Shown here in pieces: positions 8,812 to 17,402 of a DNA stretch of 64,000 nt. This DNA comes from Sphingomonas sp. G-3-2-10 (lineage in GTDB: Bacteria; Pseudomonadota; Alphaproteobacteria; Sphingomonadales; Sphingomonadaceae). The DNA is taken from assembly GCF_012927115.1 (NCBI RefSeq), contig NZ_JABBFY010000002.1:248001-312000 (forward strand), given 5' to 3'. The notes under the pieces are model-generated. The model was not told where the DNA came from. It made no database searches and saw nothing but the letters and a program-made list of their open reading frames with translations. The translations under genes and the position numbers were made by a program. Each line of letters opens with the position of its first letter. The stretch's first letter is position 1.

Positions 8812-8946
8812 CTCTCCAATTGGGAGAGGGAAGGGGCCCGCTCGGCGAAGCCGAGTGGGAAGGGTGAGGGTGGAGGAACCGCCCAGTCGCCCTCACCCCT
8901 CCCGCCGCCTTTGGCGGCTCCCTCCCTCTCCCAATGGGAGAGGGAC
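8812..8946. repeat. Composite palindromic intergenic repeat
   Basis: The gap between the M19 peptidase and ribF contains nested inverted repeats. CCCTCTCCAATTGGGAGAGGG at the left and CCCTCTCCCAATGGGAGAGGG at the right are each hairpins and also pair with each other. Inside them GGGTGAGGG matches CCCTCACCC. The whole could fold into a branched structure. It resembles the repeat between serA and serC. Repeats of this GC-rich type are common between sphingomonad genes. Confidence 0.75.
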
Positions 8947-8982
8947 TTTCGGCTTCGCTTCGCTGCCCCTATAGCCCCGCTC

Positions 8983-9909
8983 ATGGAGCGGCTGGACGGC
9001 GGCTCGGCGGTCCCCGCGCATCTTCGCGGCGGGATCGTCGCGCTCGGCAATTTCGATGGGTTTCATCTGGGGCACCAGTCGGTGGTCGCCCGCGCCGTGG
9101 CGCGTGCGCGCACCCTCGGCGTGCCCGCGATCGTCGCGACCTTCGATCCGCATCCACGCCGCTATTTCCAGCCTGACGCCGCGCCCTTCCGTCTCACCAC
9201 GCTCGACCAGCGCCAGCGCCTGTTCGCGGCGGCGGGTGCGCAGGCGATGCTGGTATTCCGCTTCGACGCCGAACTCGCCAGCCTGACGGCGGAGGCATTT
9301 GCGCGGGAACGGCTCGCCGGCCTGATCGGCGCATCGGGCGTGGTCACCGGCGGCGACTTCACTTTCGGCAAGGGCCGCGGCGGCAATCCGCAGGTACTGG
9401 CGGAACTTGGGAGCCGGCTGGGTTTCACCGCCGAGACCGTGCTGCCGGTCGGCGAAGGCGACGTGCCCTTCTCGTCCAGCCGCATCCGCGATCTGCTCCG
9501 CGAGGGCCGCCCACGCGAAGCCGCCTATCTCCTCACGCGCCCCTTCGCCATCGAAGGCGAAGTGATCGGCGGCGCGAAGCTCGGCCGGACGTTGGGCTAT
9601 CCCACCGCCAACATGCTGCTCGGCAATTATCTCCGCCCCGCTTACGGCATCTACGCCGTGCGCGGCCGCCTGTCCGACGGACGCGTGCTGAACGGCGTGG
9701 CCAATCTCGGCATCCGCCCCAGCTTCGATCCGCCCGAGGAACTGCTGGAAACCTTCTTCTTCGACTTCTCCGGCGACCTGTATGGCCAGACGGTCGAGAT
9801 CCAGCTGATCGACTATCTCCGCCCCGAAGCGAAGTTCGATTCGCTCGAGGCGCTGACGGTCCAGATGGATGCCGACGCCGCCAAGGCGCGCGAGTTGCTG
9901 GCGGACTAA
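8983..9909 (+). CDS. ribF: Bifunctional riboflavin kinase / FAD synthetase
   Basis: Converts riboflavin to FMN and FMN to FAD. The 308 residues contain the N-terminal adenylyltransferase domain (ALGNFDGFHLGHQ, then FDPHPRRYF, and PFSSSRIRDLL) and the C-terminal flavokinase domain (GRTLGYPTANM, GIYAVRG, ANLGIRPSF). The start is the ATG at 8983, immediately after the palindromic repeat; the frame is open further upstream, but that extension would encode the repeat and overlap the peptidase gene. The stop overlaps the convergent TspO gene by four bases. Confidence 0.96.
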   Translation: MERLDGGSAVPAHLRGGIVALGNFDGFHLGHQSVVARAVARARTLGVPAIVATFDPHPRRYFQPDAAPFRLTTLDQRQRLFAAAGAQAMLVFRFDAELASLTAEAFARERLAGLIGASGVVTGGDFTFGKGRGGNPQVLAELGSRLGFTAETVLPVGEGDVPFSSSRIRDLLREGRPREAAYLLTRPFAIEGEVIGGAKLGRTLGYPTANMLLGNYLRPAYGIYAVRGRLSDGRVLNGVANLGIRPSFDPPEELLETFFFDFSGDLYGQTVEIQLIDYLRPEAKFDSLEALTVQMDADAAKARELLAD

Positions 9910-10379
9910 GCCAGATAATAGACGCAGGCGACGTAGCTGCCCCAGATCGCCAGCGGCACCAGCGCCCATGCCGCCGCGCTCGATCGGCGTCCCAGCGTGA
10001 GCATCGCCGCCAGCGTCGCAACCAGCGTGACGAGCGTACCGATCGCCCCGGTCGCCGGGTCGGCCAGCCCGCTCGTATAGACCGGGAAGGCCAGGCAGAT
10101 CAGCGCAAGCCCGACCGGCAACCATCCGCGCCAGCCATGATCGCGCGCATCCCGCACATAGAGCCAGCGGGCAGCACCCATCAGCGCGAACTGCACCACC
10201 CAGATCATCCCGACCAGCGGGCCGGGCGGGAGCCATGCTTCCTTCGCGGGCGACAGCGAACCGCCATCGAATCCGAGCGAGAAGATCAGCGCATTGCCGA
10301 TCAGCACCGCGCCGACCAGCGCGGCGATGTTGACCCACAGATTCGGCATATCGCCACGATCGCGGCTGGCTGTGTGCAT
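9906..10379 (-). CDS. TspO/MBR family membrane protein
   Basis: About 157 residues with five hydrophobic segments, as expected for the translocator-protein family that binds porphyrins and other hydrophobic ligands in the membrane. The family signature is seen as WLPPGPLVGMIWVVQFALMG, followed by a conserved AARWLYV. The last segment ends WGSYVACVYYLA. I chose the ATG at 10379 because AAGGAG lies eight bases upstream; a GTG six bases earlier is too close to that site. It is divergent from ileS and convergent with ribF. Confidence 0.8.
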   Translation of the reverse strand: MHTASRDRGDMPNLWVNIAALVGAVLIGNALIFSLGFDGGSLSPAKEAWLPPGPLVGMIWVVQFALMGAARWLYVRDARDHGWRGWLPVGLALICLAFPVYTSGLADPATGAIGTLVTLVATLAAMLTLGRRSSAAAWALVPLAIWGSYVACVYYLA

Positions 10380-10479
10380 CGTCACGGCTCCTTTGGCACA
10401 TCAAACGCGCGAAACCGTGAAGGTTCCTGAGAACAAGCGCTTTGAATGTGACCGCACACCCGCTAATCCGCGCGGTTCC

Positions 10480-13311
10480 ATGACCGACGCACCAGATTTC
10501 CGCGACACCGTCTTCCTCCCGAAGACCGATTTCCCGATGAAGGCCGGCCTTGCCACCAAGGAACCGGCGATCCTCGAGCGCTGGGCGCGAATTAACCTCT
10601 ACCAGAAGCTGCGCGAGCAGCGGGCGGGGCGCGAGCGGTTCATCCTGCACGATGGTCCGCCCTATGCGAATGGCGACATTCACATGGGCCACGCCATGAA
10701 CAAGATCCTCAAGGACATCGTCGTCCGATCGCAGACCCTGCTCGGCAAGGACGCGCCGTATGTCCCCGGCTGGGATTGTCACGGCCTGCCGATCGAATGG
10801 CAGATCGAGAAGCAGTACAAGGACAAGAAGCGCAACAAGGACGAGGTGCCGCCCGCCGAGTTCCGCGCCGAATGCCGCGCCTATGCCGCCAAATGGGTCG
10901 GCGTGCAGCGCGAGCAGTTCAAGCGCCTCGGGGTGATGGGCGACTGGGAAGACCCGTATTTGACGATGAACTTCGAAAGCGAAGCGATCATCGCCGGCGA
11001 ATTGCTGAAGTTCGCCGAGAGCGGCCAGCTCTATCGCGGCGCCAAGCCGGTGATGTGGTCGCCCGTTGAAAAGACCGCGCTGGCCGAAGCCGAGGTCGAA
11101 TATGAAGACGTGGTCTCGACCCAGATCGACGTGGCGTTCGAGATCACCGAGGCGCCGAACGCCCCCGAACTGGTCGGCGCGCATGCGGTGATCTGGACGA
11201 CCACGCCGTGGACGATCCCGGTGAACCAGGCTTTGGCTTATGGGCCGGAGGTTGAGTATGTGCTGTTGCCCGAGGGAGGCAGTCCTCGAAACTTCCTGGT
11301 CGCCAAGGAACTGGCCAGCGCCTTCTTTGCGCGGTGCAGCCGGGAGAATCCGGGCCTGCAAGCCTATAGCGAAGTTGACTGGAAGAGCTTCAAAGGCTCC
11401 GACCTCGCCGGCGCCACCGCCCGCCACCCGATGCACCATCTCGGCGGCTTCTTCGCCAGGCCCCGCCCATTCCTGCCCGGCGATTTCGTCACCACCGATG
11501 CGGGCACGGGCCTTGTCCATATGGCCCCGGATCATGGCGAGGACGATTTCCTGCTGTGCAAAGCGCACGGGATCGATCCGGTCTTCGCGGTCGAGGGCGA
11601 CGGCATGTACCGCGCCGACTGGCTGTGGCTGGGCGGTCAGGGCAGCGTGATCAACAAGAAGTTCACCGCGTCGGACGGCCCGATCTGCACCGATCTGCGC
11701 GAGGCGGGCGGTCTGCTCGCCGCGTCGGACGATTTCGCGCACAGCTATCCGCACTCGTGGCGGTCCAAGGCGAAGATCATCTTCCGCGCGACTCCGCAAT
11801 GGTTCATCCCGATGGACAAGAACGTCGCGGACGGCGTCGCCCCGCGCTGTGCCGAGGAAGAAACGATCCTCACCCGTCAGGGCTCGAACACCGCGACGCT
11901 GCGCCAGGCCGCGCTCGCCGCGATCGAGGAAACCCGCTGGGTCCCGGAAAAGGGCCGTAACCGCATCAGCGCGATGGTCGAGGGCCGCCCGGACTGGGTC
12001 ATCAGCCGCCAGCGCGCATGGGGCGTGCCGATCCCGATCTACGTCAACCGCAAGTCGGGCGAATATCTCCGCGACGCGGCGGTCAACGCCCGCATCCTCG
12101 ACGCCTTCCGTTCGGGCGGCGCCGACGCATGGTTCGCGGCCGATCACCAGCAGCTGCTGGGCGCGGACTACAGCCTCGACGATTATGAGGTGGTCAACGA
12201 CATCCTCGACGTGTGGTTCGACTCCGGCTCGACCCACAGCTTCGTCGTCGAACAGCGCTACGGCAAAGGCGTCCGCGCCAATTTGTATCTCGAAGGATCG
12301 GACCAGCATCGCGGCTGGTTCCAGTCCTCGCTGCTGGAGAGCTGCGGCACGCGCGGCCATGCGCCGTATGATGCGGTGCTGACCCACGGCTTCGCGCTCG
12401 ACGGTCAGGGCAAGAAGATGTCCAAGTCGCTCGGCAACGTTGTCGATCCGCTCAAGATCATCGGCGAGAGCGGGTCGGACATCCTCCGCCTGTGGGTCTC
12501 GCAGACCGACTATTTCGAGGATGTCCGCATCGGCAAGGAAGTGCTGGCGGGCACCGGCGATGCGTATCGCAAGCTGCGCAACACCTTCCGCTATCTGCTC
12601 GGCGCGCTCGACGGCTTCACCGATACCGAAAAGCTGCCGGTCGCCGAAATGCCCGAGCTGGAGCGCTATGTGCTCCACAAGCTCGCCGGGCTCGACGCCG
12701 AACTGAAGCAGGCGGTCAATGATTTCGAGTTCAACCGCTACAGCCGCGCACTGACCGATTTCGCGAACGAAGACCTGTCGGCCTTCTTCTTCGATATCCG
12801 CAAGGATTCGCTCTATTGCGACGCCCCCACGGATCCGAAGCGCCGCGCCTATCGCACCGTGCTCGACACGCTGTTCCACGCGCTGGTCCGCTATGCCGCG
12901 CCGATCATCAGCTTCACCGCCGAGGAAGTGTGGCAGGCCCGCTATCCCAGCGAGGACGGTTCGGTGCATATGCTCGAATGGCCCGTCCTGCCCGAACTGG
13001 CCGGCACGCTCAGCGCCGACTGGGCCGAGGTCCGCGCCCTGCGCGAGAAGGTGACCGAAGCGATCGAGCCCTATCGCCGCGAAAAGACGATTCGCTCTTC
13101 GCTCGAAGCCGAAGTGACCGTCCCCGCGCTGCCGCTTTCCGCCGAAGCGCTGGCCGAACTGTTCATCGTCTCGAAGGTGACGCAGGGCGGCGATTCGGTC
13201 ACGGTTCAGCCCACCGAGCGCCTTAAATGCGGCCGGTGCTGGCGGCATCTTCCCGAAGTTGCGAACGACGGCGCTCTGTGCGACCGCTGTTCCGGGGTGG
13301 TGACTGAATGA
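10480..13311 (+). CDS. ileS: Isoleucyl-tRNA synthetase
   Basis: Class I aminoacyl-tRNA synthetase that charges tRNA-Ile. The product is 943 residues. The HIGH-type motif is GPPYANGDIHMGHAMN, the KMSKS loop is GKKMSKSLGN, and the C-terminus has a zinc-binding cluster CGRCWRHLP...CDRC. The start is MTDAPDFRDT; the frame is open upstream across the divergent TspO gene, which argues against a longer protein. Its TGA overlaps the ATG of lspA in an ATGA junction, a widely conserved ileS-lspA linkage. Confidence 0.97.
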   Translation: MTDAPDFRDTVFLPKTDFPMKAGLATKEPAILERWARINLYQKLREQRAGRERFILHDGPPYANGDIHMGHAMNKILKDIVVRSQTLLGKDAPYVPGWDCHGLPIEWQIEKQYKDKKRNKDEVPPAEFRAECRAYAAKWVGVQREQFKRLGVMGDWEDPYLTMNFESEAIIAGELLKFAESGQLYRGAKPVMWSPVEKTALAEAEVEYEDVVSTQIDVAFEITEAPNAPELVGAHAVIWTTTPWTIPVNQALAYGPEVEYVLLPEGGSPRNFLVAKELASAFFARCSRENPGLQAYSEVDWKSFKGSDLAGATARHPMHHLGGFFARPRPFLPGDFVTTDAGTGLVHMAPDHGEDDFLLCKAHGIDPVFAVEGDGMYRADWLWLGGQGSVINKKFTASDGPICTDLREAGGLLAASDDFAHSYPHSWRSKAKIIFRATPQWFIPMDKNVADGVAPRCAEEETILTRQGSNTATLRQAALAAIEETRWVPEKGRNRISAMVEGRPDWVISRQRAWGVPIPIYVNRKSGEYLRDAAVNARILDAFRSGGADAWFAADHQQLLGADYSLDDYEVVNDILDVWFDSGSTHSFVVEQRYGKGVRANLYLEGSDQHRGWFQSSLLESCGTRGHAPYDAVLTHGFALDGQGKKMSKSLGNVVDPLKIIGESGSDILRLWVSQTDYFEDVRIGKEVLAGTGDAYRKLRNTFRYLLGALDGFTDTEKLPVAEMPELERYVLHKLAGLDAELKQAVNDFEFNRYSRALTDFANEDLSAFFFDIRKDSLYCDAPTDPKRRAYRTVLDTLFHALVRYAAPIISFTAEEVWQARYPSEDGSVHMLEWPVLPELAGTLSADWAEVRALREKVTEAIEPYRREKTIRSSLEAEVTVPALPLSAEALAELFIVSKVTQGGDSVTVQPTERLKCGRCWRHLPEVANDGALCDRCSGVVTE

Positions 13312-13826
13312 ACGTGACTCGTGGAATCGGGCTGCTCGTGGCCGTGCTGGTGTTCCTGATCGATCAGGGCACGAAGTATCTCGTCACGAACACGCTCGGC
13401 CTGTCGTGGGAAGGCGCCTATCAGGAGGTCTTCTCCTTCTTCGACCTGCGCTATGTCGAGAATATCGGCGTGTCGCTGGGCCTGATGCGCGCCAGCAACG
13501 AAGTGATGCGCTGGGGCCTCGTCGCCCTGACCAGCGCGATCGCCGCCGGCGTGGTGTGGTGGATGCTGCGCGAGCGCAAGCTGCCCGACGTCGCCGCGCT
13601 CGGTCTCGTCCTCGGCGGCGCGCTGGGCAACATCCTCGATCGCATCCGGCTCGGCTTCGTGGTCGATTTCGCCGATCTGCACTTCGGAACATGGCGTCCC
13701 TTTTTGGTCTTCAATGTCGCCGACGCCGCGATTACCATCGGCGTGCTGATCCTGTTGATCCGCGCGCTCTTTTTCGGGGAGAAGCCCCGTGCGACCCAGG
13801 ATCCTGTGGAGAATCTCAATGCGTAA
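13308..13826 (+). CDS. lspA: Lipoprotein signal peptidase
   Basis: Inner-membrane aspartic peptidase (signal peptidase II) that removes the signal peptide from diacylglyceryl prolipoproteins. At 172 residues with four hydrophobic spans it is typical. Catalytic aspartates lie in GNILDRIRLGFVVDFADLHF and FNVADAAITIG; VENIGVSLGL is the conserved third block. It overlaps ileS by four bases, and its last codons overlap the start of a lipoprotein gene, so the enzyme is likely co-translated with one of its own substrates. Confidence 0.95.
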   Translation: MNVTRGIGLLVAVLVFLIDQGTKYLVTNTLGLSWEGAYQEVFSFFDLRYVENIGVSLGLMRASNEVMRWGLVALTSAIAAGVVWWMLRERKLPDVAALGLVLGGALGNILDRIRLGFVVDFADLHFGTWRPFLVFNVADAAITIGVLILLIRALFFGEKPRATQDPVENLNA

Positions 13827-14232
13827 GTCTGTTCTGATCGTCGCCGCCCTGGGCGTCGCAACTTCGCTCTCGGCTTGCGGCAAGAACGGTTACGACCGCG
13901 CCCGTCCCGACGAGTTCGCCGTCGCCCGCGCCGCGCCGCTGGTGATCCCGCCCGATTTCGCGCTTGTCCCGCCGGCCCCCGGTGCGCCGCGCCCGCAGGA
14001 TGGCAGCGCGCAGAATCAGGCGCTCGAAGCGATGTTCGGCGGCTCGGCTGCACGCAGCCCGAGCGAGAACGCCACGCTCGACGCGGCGGGCCGCACCTCG
14101 GCCGAGCCGGGCGCTCGCACCACCGCCGGCAGCCCGACGACCAACGTGGTCGACAAGGGCCAGACCACCCGCGACATCGTCGCCGCGCCGCAAGGCGACG
14201 GCCAGGACGCGCAGGCCGCGACGCCGCAATAA
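13819..14232 (+). CDS. DUF3035-type lipoprotein (BamF-like)
   Basis: A 137-residue exported protein with a clear lipoprotein signal, MRKSVLIVAALGVATSLSAC, lipobox cysteine at residue 20. The mature part begins with RARPDEFAVARAAPLVIPPDF, split by no known catalytic motif, and has a low-complexity Ala/Pro/Gln region. DEFAV...PLVIPPDF matches what I know of the alphaproteobacterial DUF3035 family, annotated as the BamF subunit of the outer-membrane assembly machine. The name is therefore recalled, not proven. It overlaps the end of lspA by eight bases and is closed by a strong terminator. Confidence 0.75.
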   Translation: MRKSVLIVAALGVATSLSACGKNGYDRARPDEFAVARAAPLVIPPDFALVPPAPGAPRPQDGSAQNQALEAMFGGSAARSPSENATLDAAGRTSAEPGARTTAGSPTTNVVDKGQTTRDIVAAPQGDGQDAQAATPQ

Positions 14233-14252
14233 GCGTCGGCATCTGCGAATCG

Positions 14253-14285
14253 AAAGGGCCGCTCCCTCCCGGGGGCGGCCCTTTT
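14253..14285 (+). terminator. Rho-independent terminator after the ileS-lspA-lipoprotein operon
   Basis: A perfect ten-base stem, AAAGGGCCGC paired with GCGGCCCTTT, encloses a 12-base loop and ends in a T run. It lies 21 bases after the lipoprotein stop codon. Confidence 0.85.
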
Positions 14286-14333
14286 CGTATCCGCGTTTCC
14301 CGTCCCGCTTCACCGGCTGCGAACCACAAAGCG

Positions 14334-14374
14334 AAGGGGCCGCGAAACCGGCGAACCGGCTCCGCGACCCCTTT
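14334..14374 (-). terminator. Hairpin terminator after the TorF-type porin gene
   Basis: On the minus strand AAGGGG-T-CGCG pairs with CGCG-G-CCCCTT around a loop that itself contains CCGG repeats. It sits 24 bases beyond the porin stop. The T tract is weak, so termination may be partial. Confidence 0.55.
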
Positions 14375-14397
14375 GTCAGGTTACGCTATCGCGAGGC

Positions 14398-15123
14398 TCA
14401 GAAAGCCGCGCCGAACGAGACCAGCACGGTGCCGTCCGCACCGATCGCATCCTTGTAACCGAACGCGGTCGGCTCGTCGGTGTTCACATACGACACGCCC
14501 AGCGTGAAGTTCTTGTAGCTGGCTTCGACGCCGACCGAATAGTCGAGCACTTCGCCATCGGCGCCGCCGAGGAAACTGTCGCTGTCGGAATAGCCCAGAT
14601 GGCCCTTCAGCTTGAGCGGGGTCGACGGGATCGCAACCGCAACGTCGGTATAGGCATAGACGCCGCTGAAGCCGGCCAGCGAATCCTGGCCCGACGGGGC
14701 CCAGGCCACCGAACCCTTGACCGTCGCCGGTCCGATCGTGCCGGTCAGCGCGACATAGGGCTCGATCACGGTGCTGTTCGAAGCGCCCGGGTAGAGATAG
14801 ATGGTCGCGCCGATGTCGCCGGTCAGGCCGGGGACGATTTCCTTGGCGAAGCCGCCATAGAGATCGATCTCGGTGCCGTTGGCGAACGAGATGCCCGAAC
14901 CCCAGACGCCGACGTAAAGGCCGCTGTCATGGGTGACCGAGAAAGTGCCCTGGATCGTCGGCTCTTCGCTGGTCTGGCTGAAACCGCGGAAGCGATAGTC
15001 GGTGACGACCGTCGCGCCGCCGGCGATGGTGAACTCGCTGGGAGGATCGGTTTCGTCCTGAGCGAGCGCGGGGGTAGCACCGGCGAGCGCAAGCGCACCG
15101 AGCATGATTTTCGAGAAACGCAT
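14398..15123 (-). CDS. TorF family putative outer-membrane porin
   Basis: A 241-residue protein with a Sec signal peptide (MRFSKIMLGALALAGATPALA) and a beta-strand-rich body of alternating residues ending in the aromatic GAAF, typical of outer-membrane barrels. The early TDYRFRGFSQTSEEPTIQG block is characteristic of the TorF/Gcw_chp family, often linked to nitrogen supply in proteobacteria. I used the ATG at 15123, preceded by AAGGA on the minus strand; longer upstream frames would swallow the promoter region. Transported substrate is unknown. Confidence 0.85.
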   Translation of the reverse strand: MRFSKIMLGALALAGATPALAQDETDPPSEFTIAGGATVVTDYRFRGFSQTSEEPTIQGTFSVTHDSGLYVGVWGSGISFANGTEIDLYGGFAKEIVPGLTGDIGATIYLYPGASNSTVIEPYVALTGTIGPATVKGSVAWAPSGQDSLAGFSGVYAYTDVAVAIPSTPLKLKGHLGYSDSDSFLGGADGEVLDYSVGVEASYKNFTLGVSYVNTDEPTAFGYKDAIGADGTVLVSFGAAF

Positions 15124-15446
15124 CGTAGTCCTTTCGGTTCGATTTCGATGGTTCCCGCCTGCTGCCTGCGATGCGAACTGTCTAAAGCACCCTCGAGGGG
15201 GCTTGTTGCGACGCTTTCGCAGACACGGCAACATTGCCGAAACGCGCTGCGGCGCACAACAAAATATGCTGTCCCACGTCAGGAAGCCCGAAAGTGTTGC
15301 GGCACCGCAACAGAATGTGGCCGGTATGCGGCAGTCGCCAAAACGAAGCCGGCCCGCTCTCCCGCCCGCAATCCTGGGATAGCAGGGCTGGAAAACGGGC
15401 CGTTTCCATAGGCCGGTCCAGCTTGCCGGACCCGACTCGTCCATTC
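15124..15446 (-). promoter_or_regulatory. Long upstream region of the porin gene with palindromes
   Basis: This 323-base gap has no convincing gene. It contains GTTGCGG-CA-CCGCAAC at 15296-15311 (seven-base arms), the palindrome CCCTCGAGGG at 15190-15199, and GGCAACATTGCC around 15227-15238. The stretch is less GC-rich than its neighbours around ACAAAATATGC. It likely holds the porin promoter and regulator sites; no sigma-54 GG-N10-GC pair was found. Confidence 0.45.
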
Positions 15447-15917
15447 TCAGACCGGGCGAACCGCCACAATCGCGTCCACTTCCACCGCGGCGTTGAGCGG
15501 CAGAACCGGCACGCCGACCGCGCTGCGCGCGTGCTTGCCCGATTCGCCGAACACCGCGACCATCAGCTCCGACGCGCCATTGGCGATCTTGGGCTGATCC
15601 GAGAAGCTGCCCGCCGAATTCACGAACACGCCCAGCTTCACGATTCGCTCGACGCGGTGAAGGTCGCCGCCCAGCGCCTTGCGGATCTGCGCCAGCAGCA
15701 TCAGGCCGCAGCGCTGCGCCGCTTCGACGCCGTACTCGACGTCACGGTCCTCGCCCAGGCGCCCGGTCATCACCGCACCGTCCTTGAACGGCAACTGGCC
15801 GGAGACGTGGAGCAGGCCACCAATCTCCACCACGGGAACATAGGCTGCGACGGGCGCGGCGGCTTCGGGGAGGGTAAGGCCGAGTTCGGCCAGCTTCGCA
15901 TCGATCTGGGTCGTCAT
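15447..15917 (-). CDS. RidA family protein
   Basis: A 156-residue member of the RidA/YjgF family, trimeric cytoplasmic proteins of which the best known deaminate reactive enamine/imine intermediates from PLP enzymes. Recognisable parts are GGLLHVSGQLPF, the helix RCGLMLLAQIRKALGG, and VPVLPLNAAVEVDAIVAV. The arginine that defines true RidA near the C-terminus (in a -R-xxx-E context) is replaced by the PLNAAVEVD sequence, so this belongs to a sister subgroup and the enamine activity should not be assumed. It is preceded by the HAD hydrolase on the same strand, nine bases away. Confidence 0.85.
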   Translation of the reverse strand: MTTQIDAKLAELGLTLPEAAAPVAAYVPVVEIGGLLHVSGQLPFKDGAVMTGRLGEDRDVEYGVEAAQRCGLMLLAQIRKALGGDLHRVERIVKLGVFVNSAGSFSDQPKIANGASELMVAVFGESGKHARSAVGVPVLPLNAAVEVDAIVAVRPV

Positions 15918-15926
15918 GGTCAGCGG

Positions 15927-16562
15927 TCAACCATCCTGCGCGTCGGCGGTCAACCCCGCTGCGAACCGTGCGGCGATCCAGCCTTGCGCATCCTGCCAGT
16001 CGTCGATCCGGGCATGGGCGAACGGCGCGGGCGGCACGTGCGGCGCCAGATCCGGTTCGGATACCATGTGCAGCCGGAACACTTCCGGCGCGTGCTTCGC
16101 GACCGATTCGTGATGCACCGGCAGATCGTCGACGAACACCGCGACACTGGGCGAGAATTCGGCGATCAGCCGCGCGACCGGATCGCCCTTGCCGCCTTGG
16201 TTGCACTCCACCCGGTGTGCGATGCCATGCGTCGCCAGCTGGGCGATGCGATGCTCGCGGCAATGATCGCCCAGATTGGTCAGCACCACGATATCCGCCA
16301 CCTCCGCCAGCGCCGCCAGCGCTTCGCGCGCATGCGGCACCAGTGTCTGGCGGCCCATCTCGGCGGGGAAGAAGCCGTTGATCAGGCCCCACATATCCTC
16401 GCGCACCACCCGGCTGCCATCGGCGCGGCGCGTCATCGAATTCTCGAAATGACCGCCTTCCATCGCGAAGTCGATCTCGTGCGCCTCGTCCAGCCACACC
16501 CCGAAATGGCGGACCATGTGCAGCAGCACCTCATCGCAATCGGTGATCAGCAGGGGCTTCAT
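15927..16562 (-). CDS. HAD-superfamily hydrolase
   Basis: A 211-residue haloacid-dehalogenase-like phosphohydrolase. Motif I is LITDCDEVL with the nucleophile/acid aspartates, motif II is VVLTNLG, and the C-terminal metal-binding motif is VFVDDLP. The substrate is unknown. The ATG at 16562 overlaps the stop of the DUF3572 gene (ATGA), so the three minus-strand genes DUF3572, HAD and RidA look like one operon. The frame is open upstream but would overrun the DUF3572 gene. Confidence 0.85.
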   Translation of the reverse strand: MKPLLITDCDEVLLHMVRHFGVWLDEAHEIDFAMEGGHFENSMTRRADGSRVVREDMWGLINGFFPAEMGRQTLVPHAREALAALAEVADIVVLTNLGDHCREHRIAQLATHGIAHRVECNQGGKGDPVARLIAEFSPSVAVFVDDLPVHHESVAKHAPEVFRLHMVSEPDLAPHVPPAPFAHARIDDWQDAQGWIAARFAAGLTADAQDG

Positions 16563-16831
16563 ACATGCTCCAGCGTCGCGCGCGCGGCGACGAGTTCGGT
16601 GGGTTTCACGCCCAGCGCGTCGGCGCAGGCGATCAGATCGGGTTCGTAGGATTCGAGGAAGCCCAGCGTCGCGGCCAGCAGCGACGGATCGCCTGCCCGT
16701 TCGCGCAGCTCGGACGGGTTCAGCCCGGTCAGGTCGAGCAGCCGGTTGGCCCGCGCCGTATCGCCCAGCGTCCACACCAGCGCGGAAAGCGCCAGCGCCT
16801 CGGCGTCAGAGTTTGTCTCGCTCGCCGCCAT
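16559..16831 (-). CDS. DUF3572 family protein
   Basis: A 90-residue, largely helical protein with no catalytic motif that I can see. DAEALALSALVWTLGD and ERAGDPSLLAATLGFLESYEPDL match the alphaproteobacterial DUF3572 family, function unknown. It is first in a minus-strand operon with the HAD and RidA genes and is divergent from the divK-like gene with only 36 bases between starts, an arrangement that suggests shared control. Confidence 0.8.
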   Translation of the reverse strand: MAASETNSDAEALALSALVWTLGDTARANRLLDLTGLNPSELRERAGDPSLLAATLGFLESYEPDLIACADALGVKPTELVAARATLEHV

Positions 16832-16867
16832 CGCCTAGAACGTCCCCGAAATCATGAGGTTCTGCGC

Positions 16868-17239
16868 GTGGCAAAAAGGGTGCTCGTTGTCGAGGACAAC
16901 GAACTCAATCTGAAGCTCTTCTGCGATCTGTTGCGCGCACATGAGTTCGAAGTGTCGCCGCTGACCGACGGGCGGGAAGCGGTGGCGCGCGCGCGCGAGT
17001 TCGCGCCCGATCTGGTGGTGATGGATATCCAGATGCCGCACGTCACCGGACTGGAGCTGATCCAGCAGATGAAGCTCGACGCCGATCTGCGCCGCATCCC
17101 GATCATGGCGGTGACCGCCTATGCCGGCCATGAGGACGAGGACCGCATCCGCGCCGCGGGCGCCAACGCCTATGTCTCCAAACCGATCAGCCTGGCGCGT
17201 TTCATGGAGGAAGTGCGCGGGCTGGTGCCTGCCGGCTGA
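16868..17239 (+). CDS. divK: DivK-type single-domain response regulator
   Basis: A 123-residue receiver domain with no output domain. The acidic pocket is EDN (9-11), the phosphoacceptor is D53 in VVMDIQMP, and the switch region ends in YVSKPISLARFMEEV. Start to phosphoacceptor spacing and the whole sequence fit DivK, the cell-fate regulator of the CtrA pathway in alphaproteobacteria. The start is GTG, nine bases after GAGG. Other single-domain CheY-like regulators are possible, but EDNELNLKLF with SKPIS is very DivK-like. Confidence 0.8.
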   Translation: MAKRVLVVEDNELNLKLFCDLLRAHEFEVSPLTDGREAVARAREFAPDLVVMDIQMPHVTGLELIQQMKLDADLRRIPIMAVTAYAGHEDEDRIRAAGANAYVSKPISLARFMEEVRGLVPAG

Positions 17240-17312
17240 ATTCAGCTTCGCTGGGTGCGGGCCGTACCGCTTCCACGTCAGCGGAACGAAAACGCCACCC
17301 GCAAACTGAAAA

Positions 17313-17338
17313 ACCCTCTCCCCGCGCGGGAAGAGGGT
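17313..17338 (-). terminator. Terminator for rpmG
   Basis: On the minus strand ACCCTCTTCCCGC pairs with GCGGGGAGAGGGT with one mismatch and is followed by TTTTTC. It lies about 65 bases past the rpmG stop and between two convergent genes, so it could also stop plus-strand transcription from divK. Confidence 0.65.
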
Positions 17339-17402
17339 CAGCGCGGCGGGATTCGCATCCCGGCCGATTCGCCGCAGAGCCGTCGCGCCGAAGCGCGCTG
17401 GC

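Noticed and set aside
8893..13248. A very long open frame on the minus strand across ribF, tspO and ileS
   Set aside because: It is antisense to ribF and ileS, whose motifs are intact. High GC leaves long shadow frames; its composition (Arg, Ala, Gly and His runs) is typical of such shadows.
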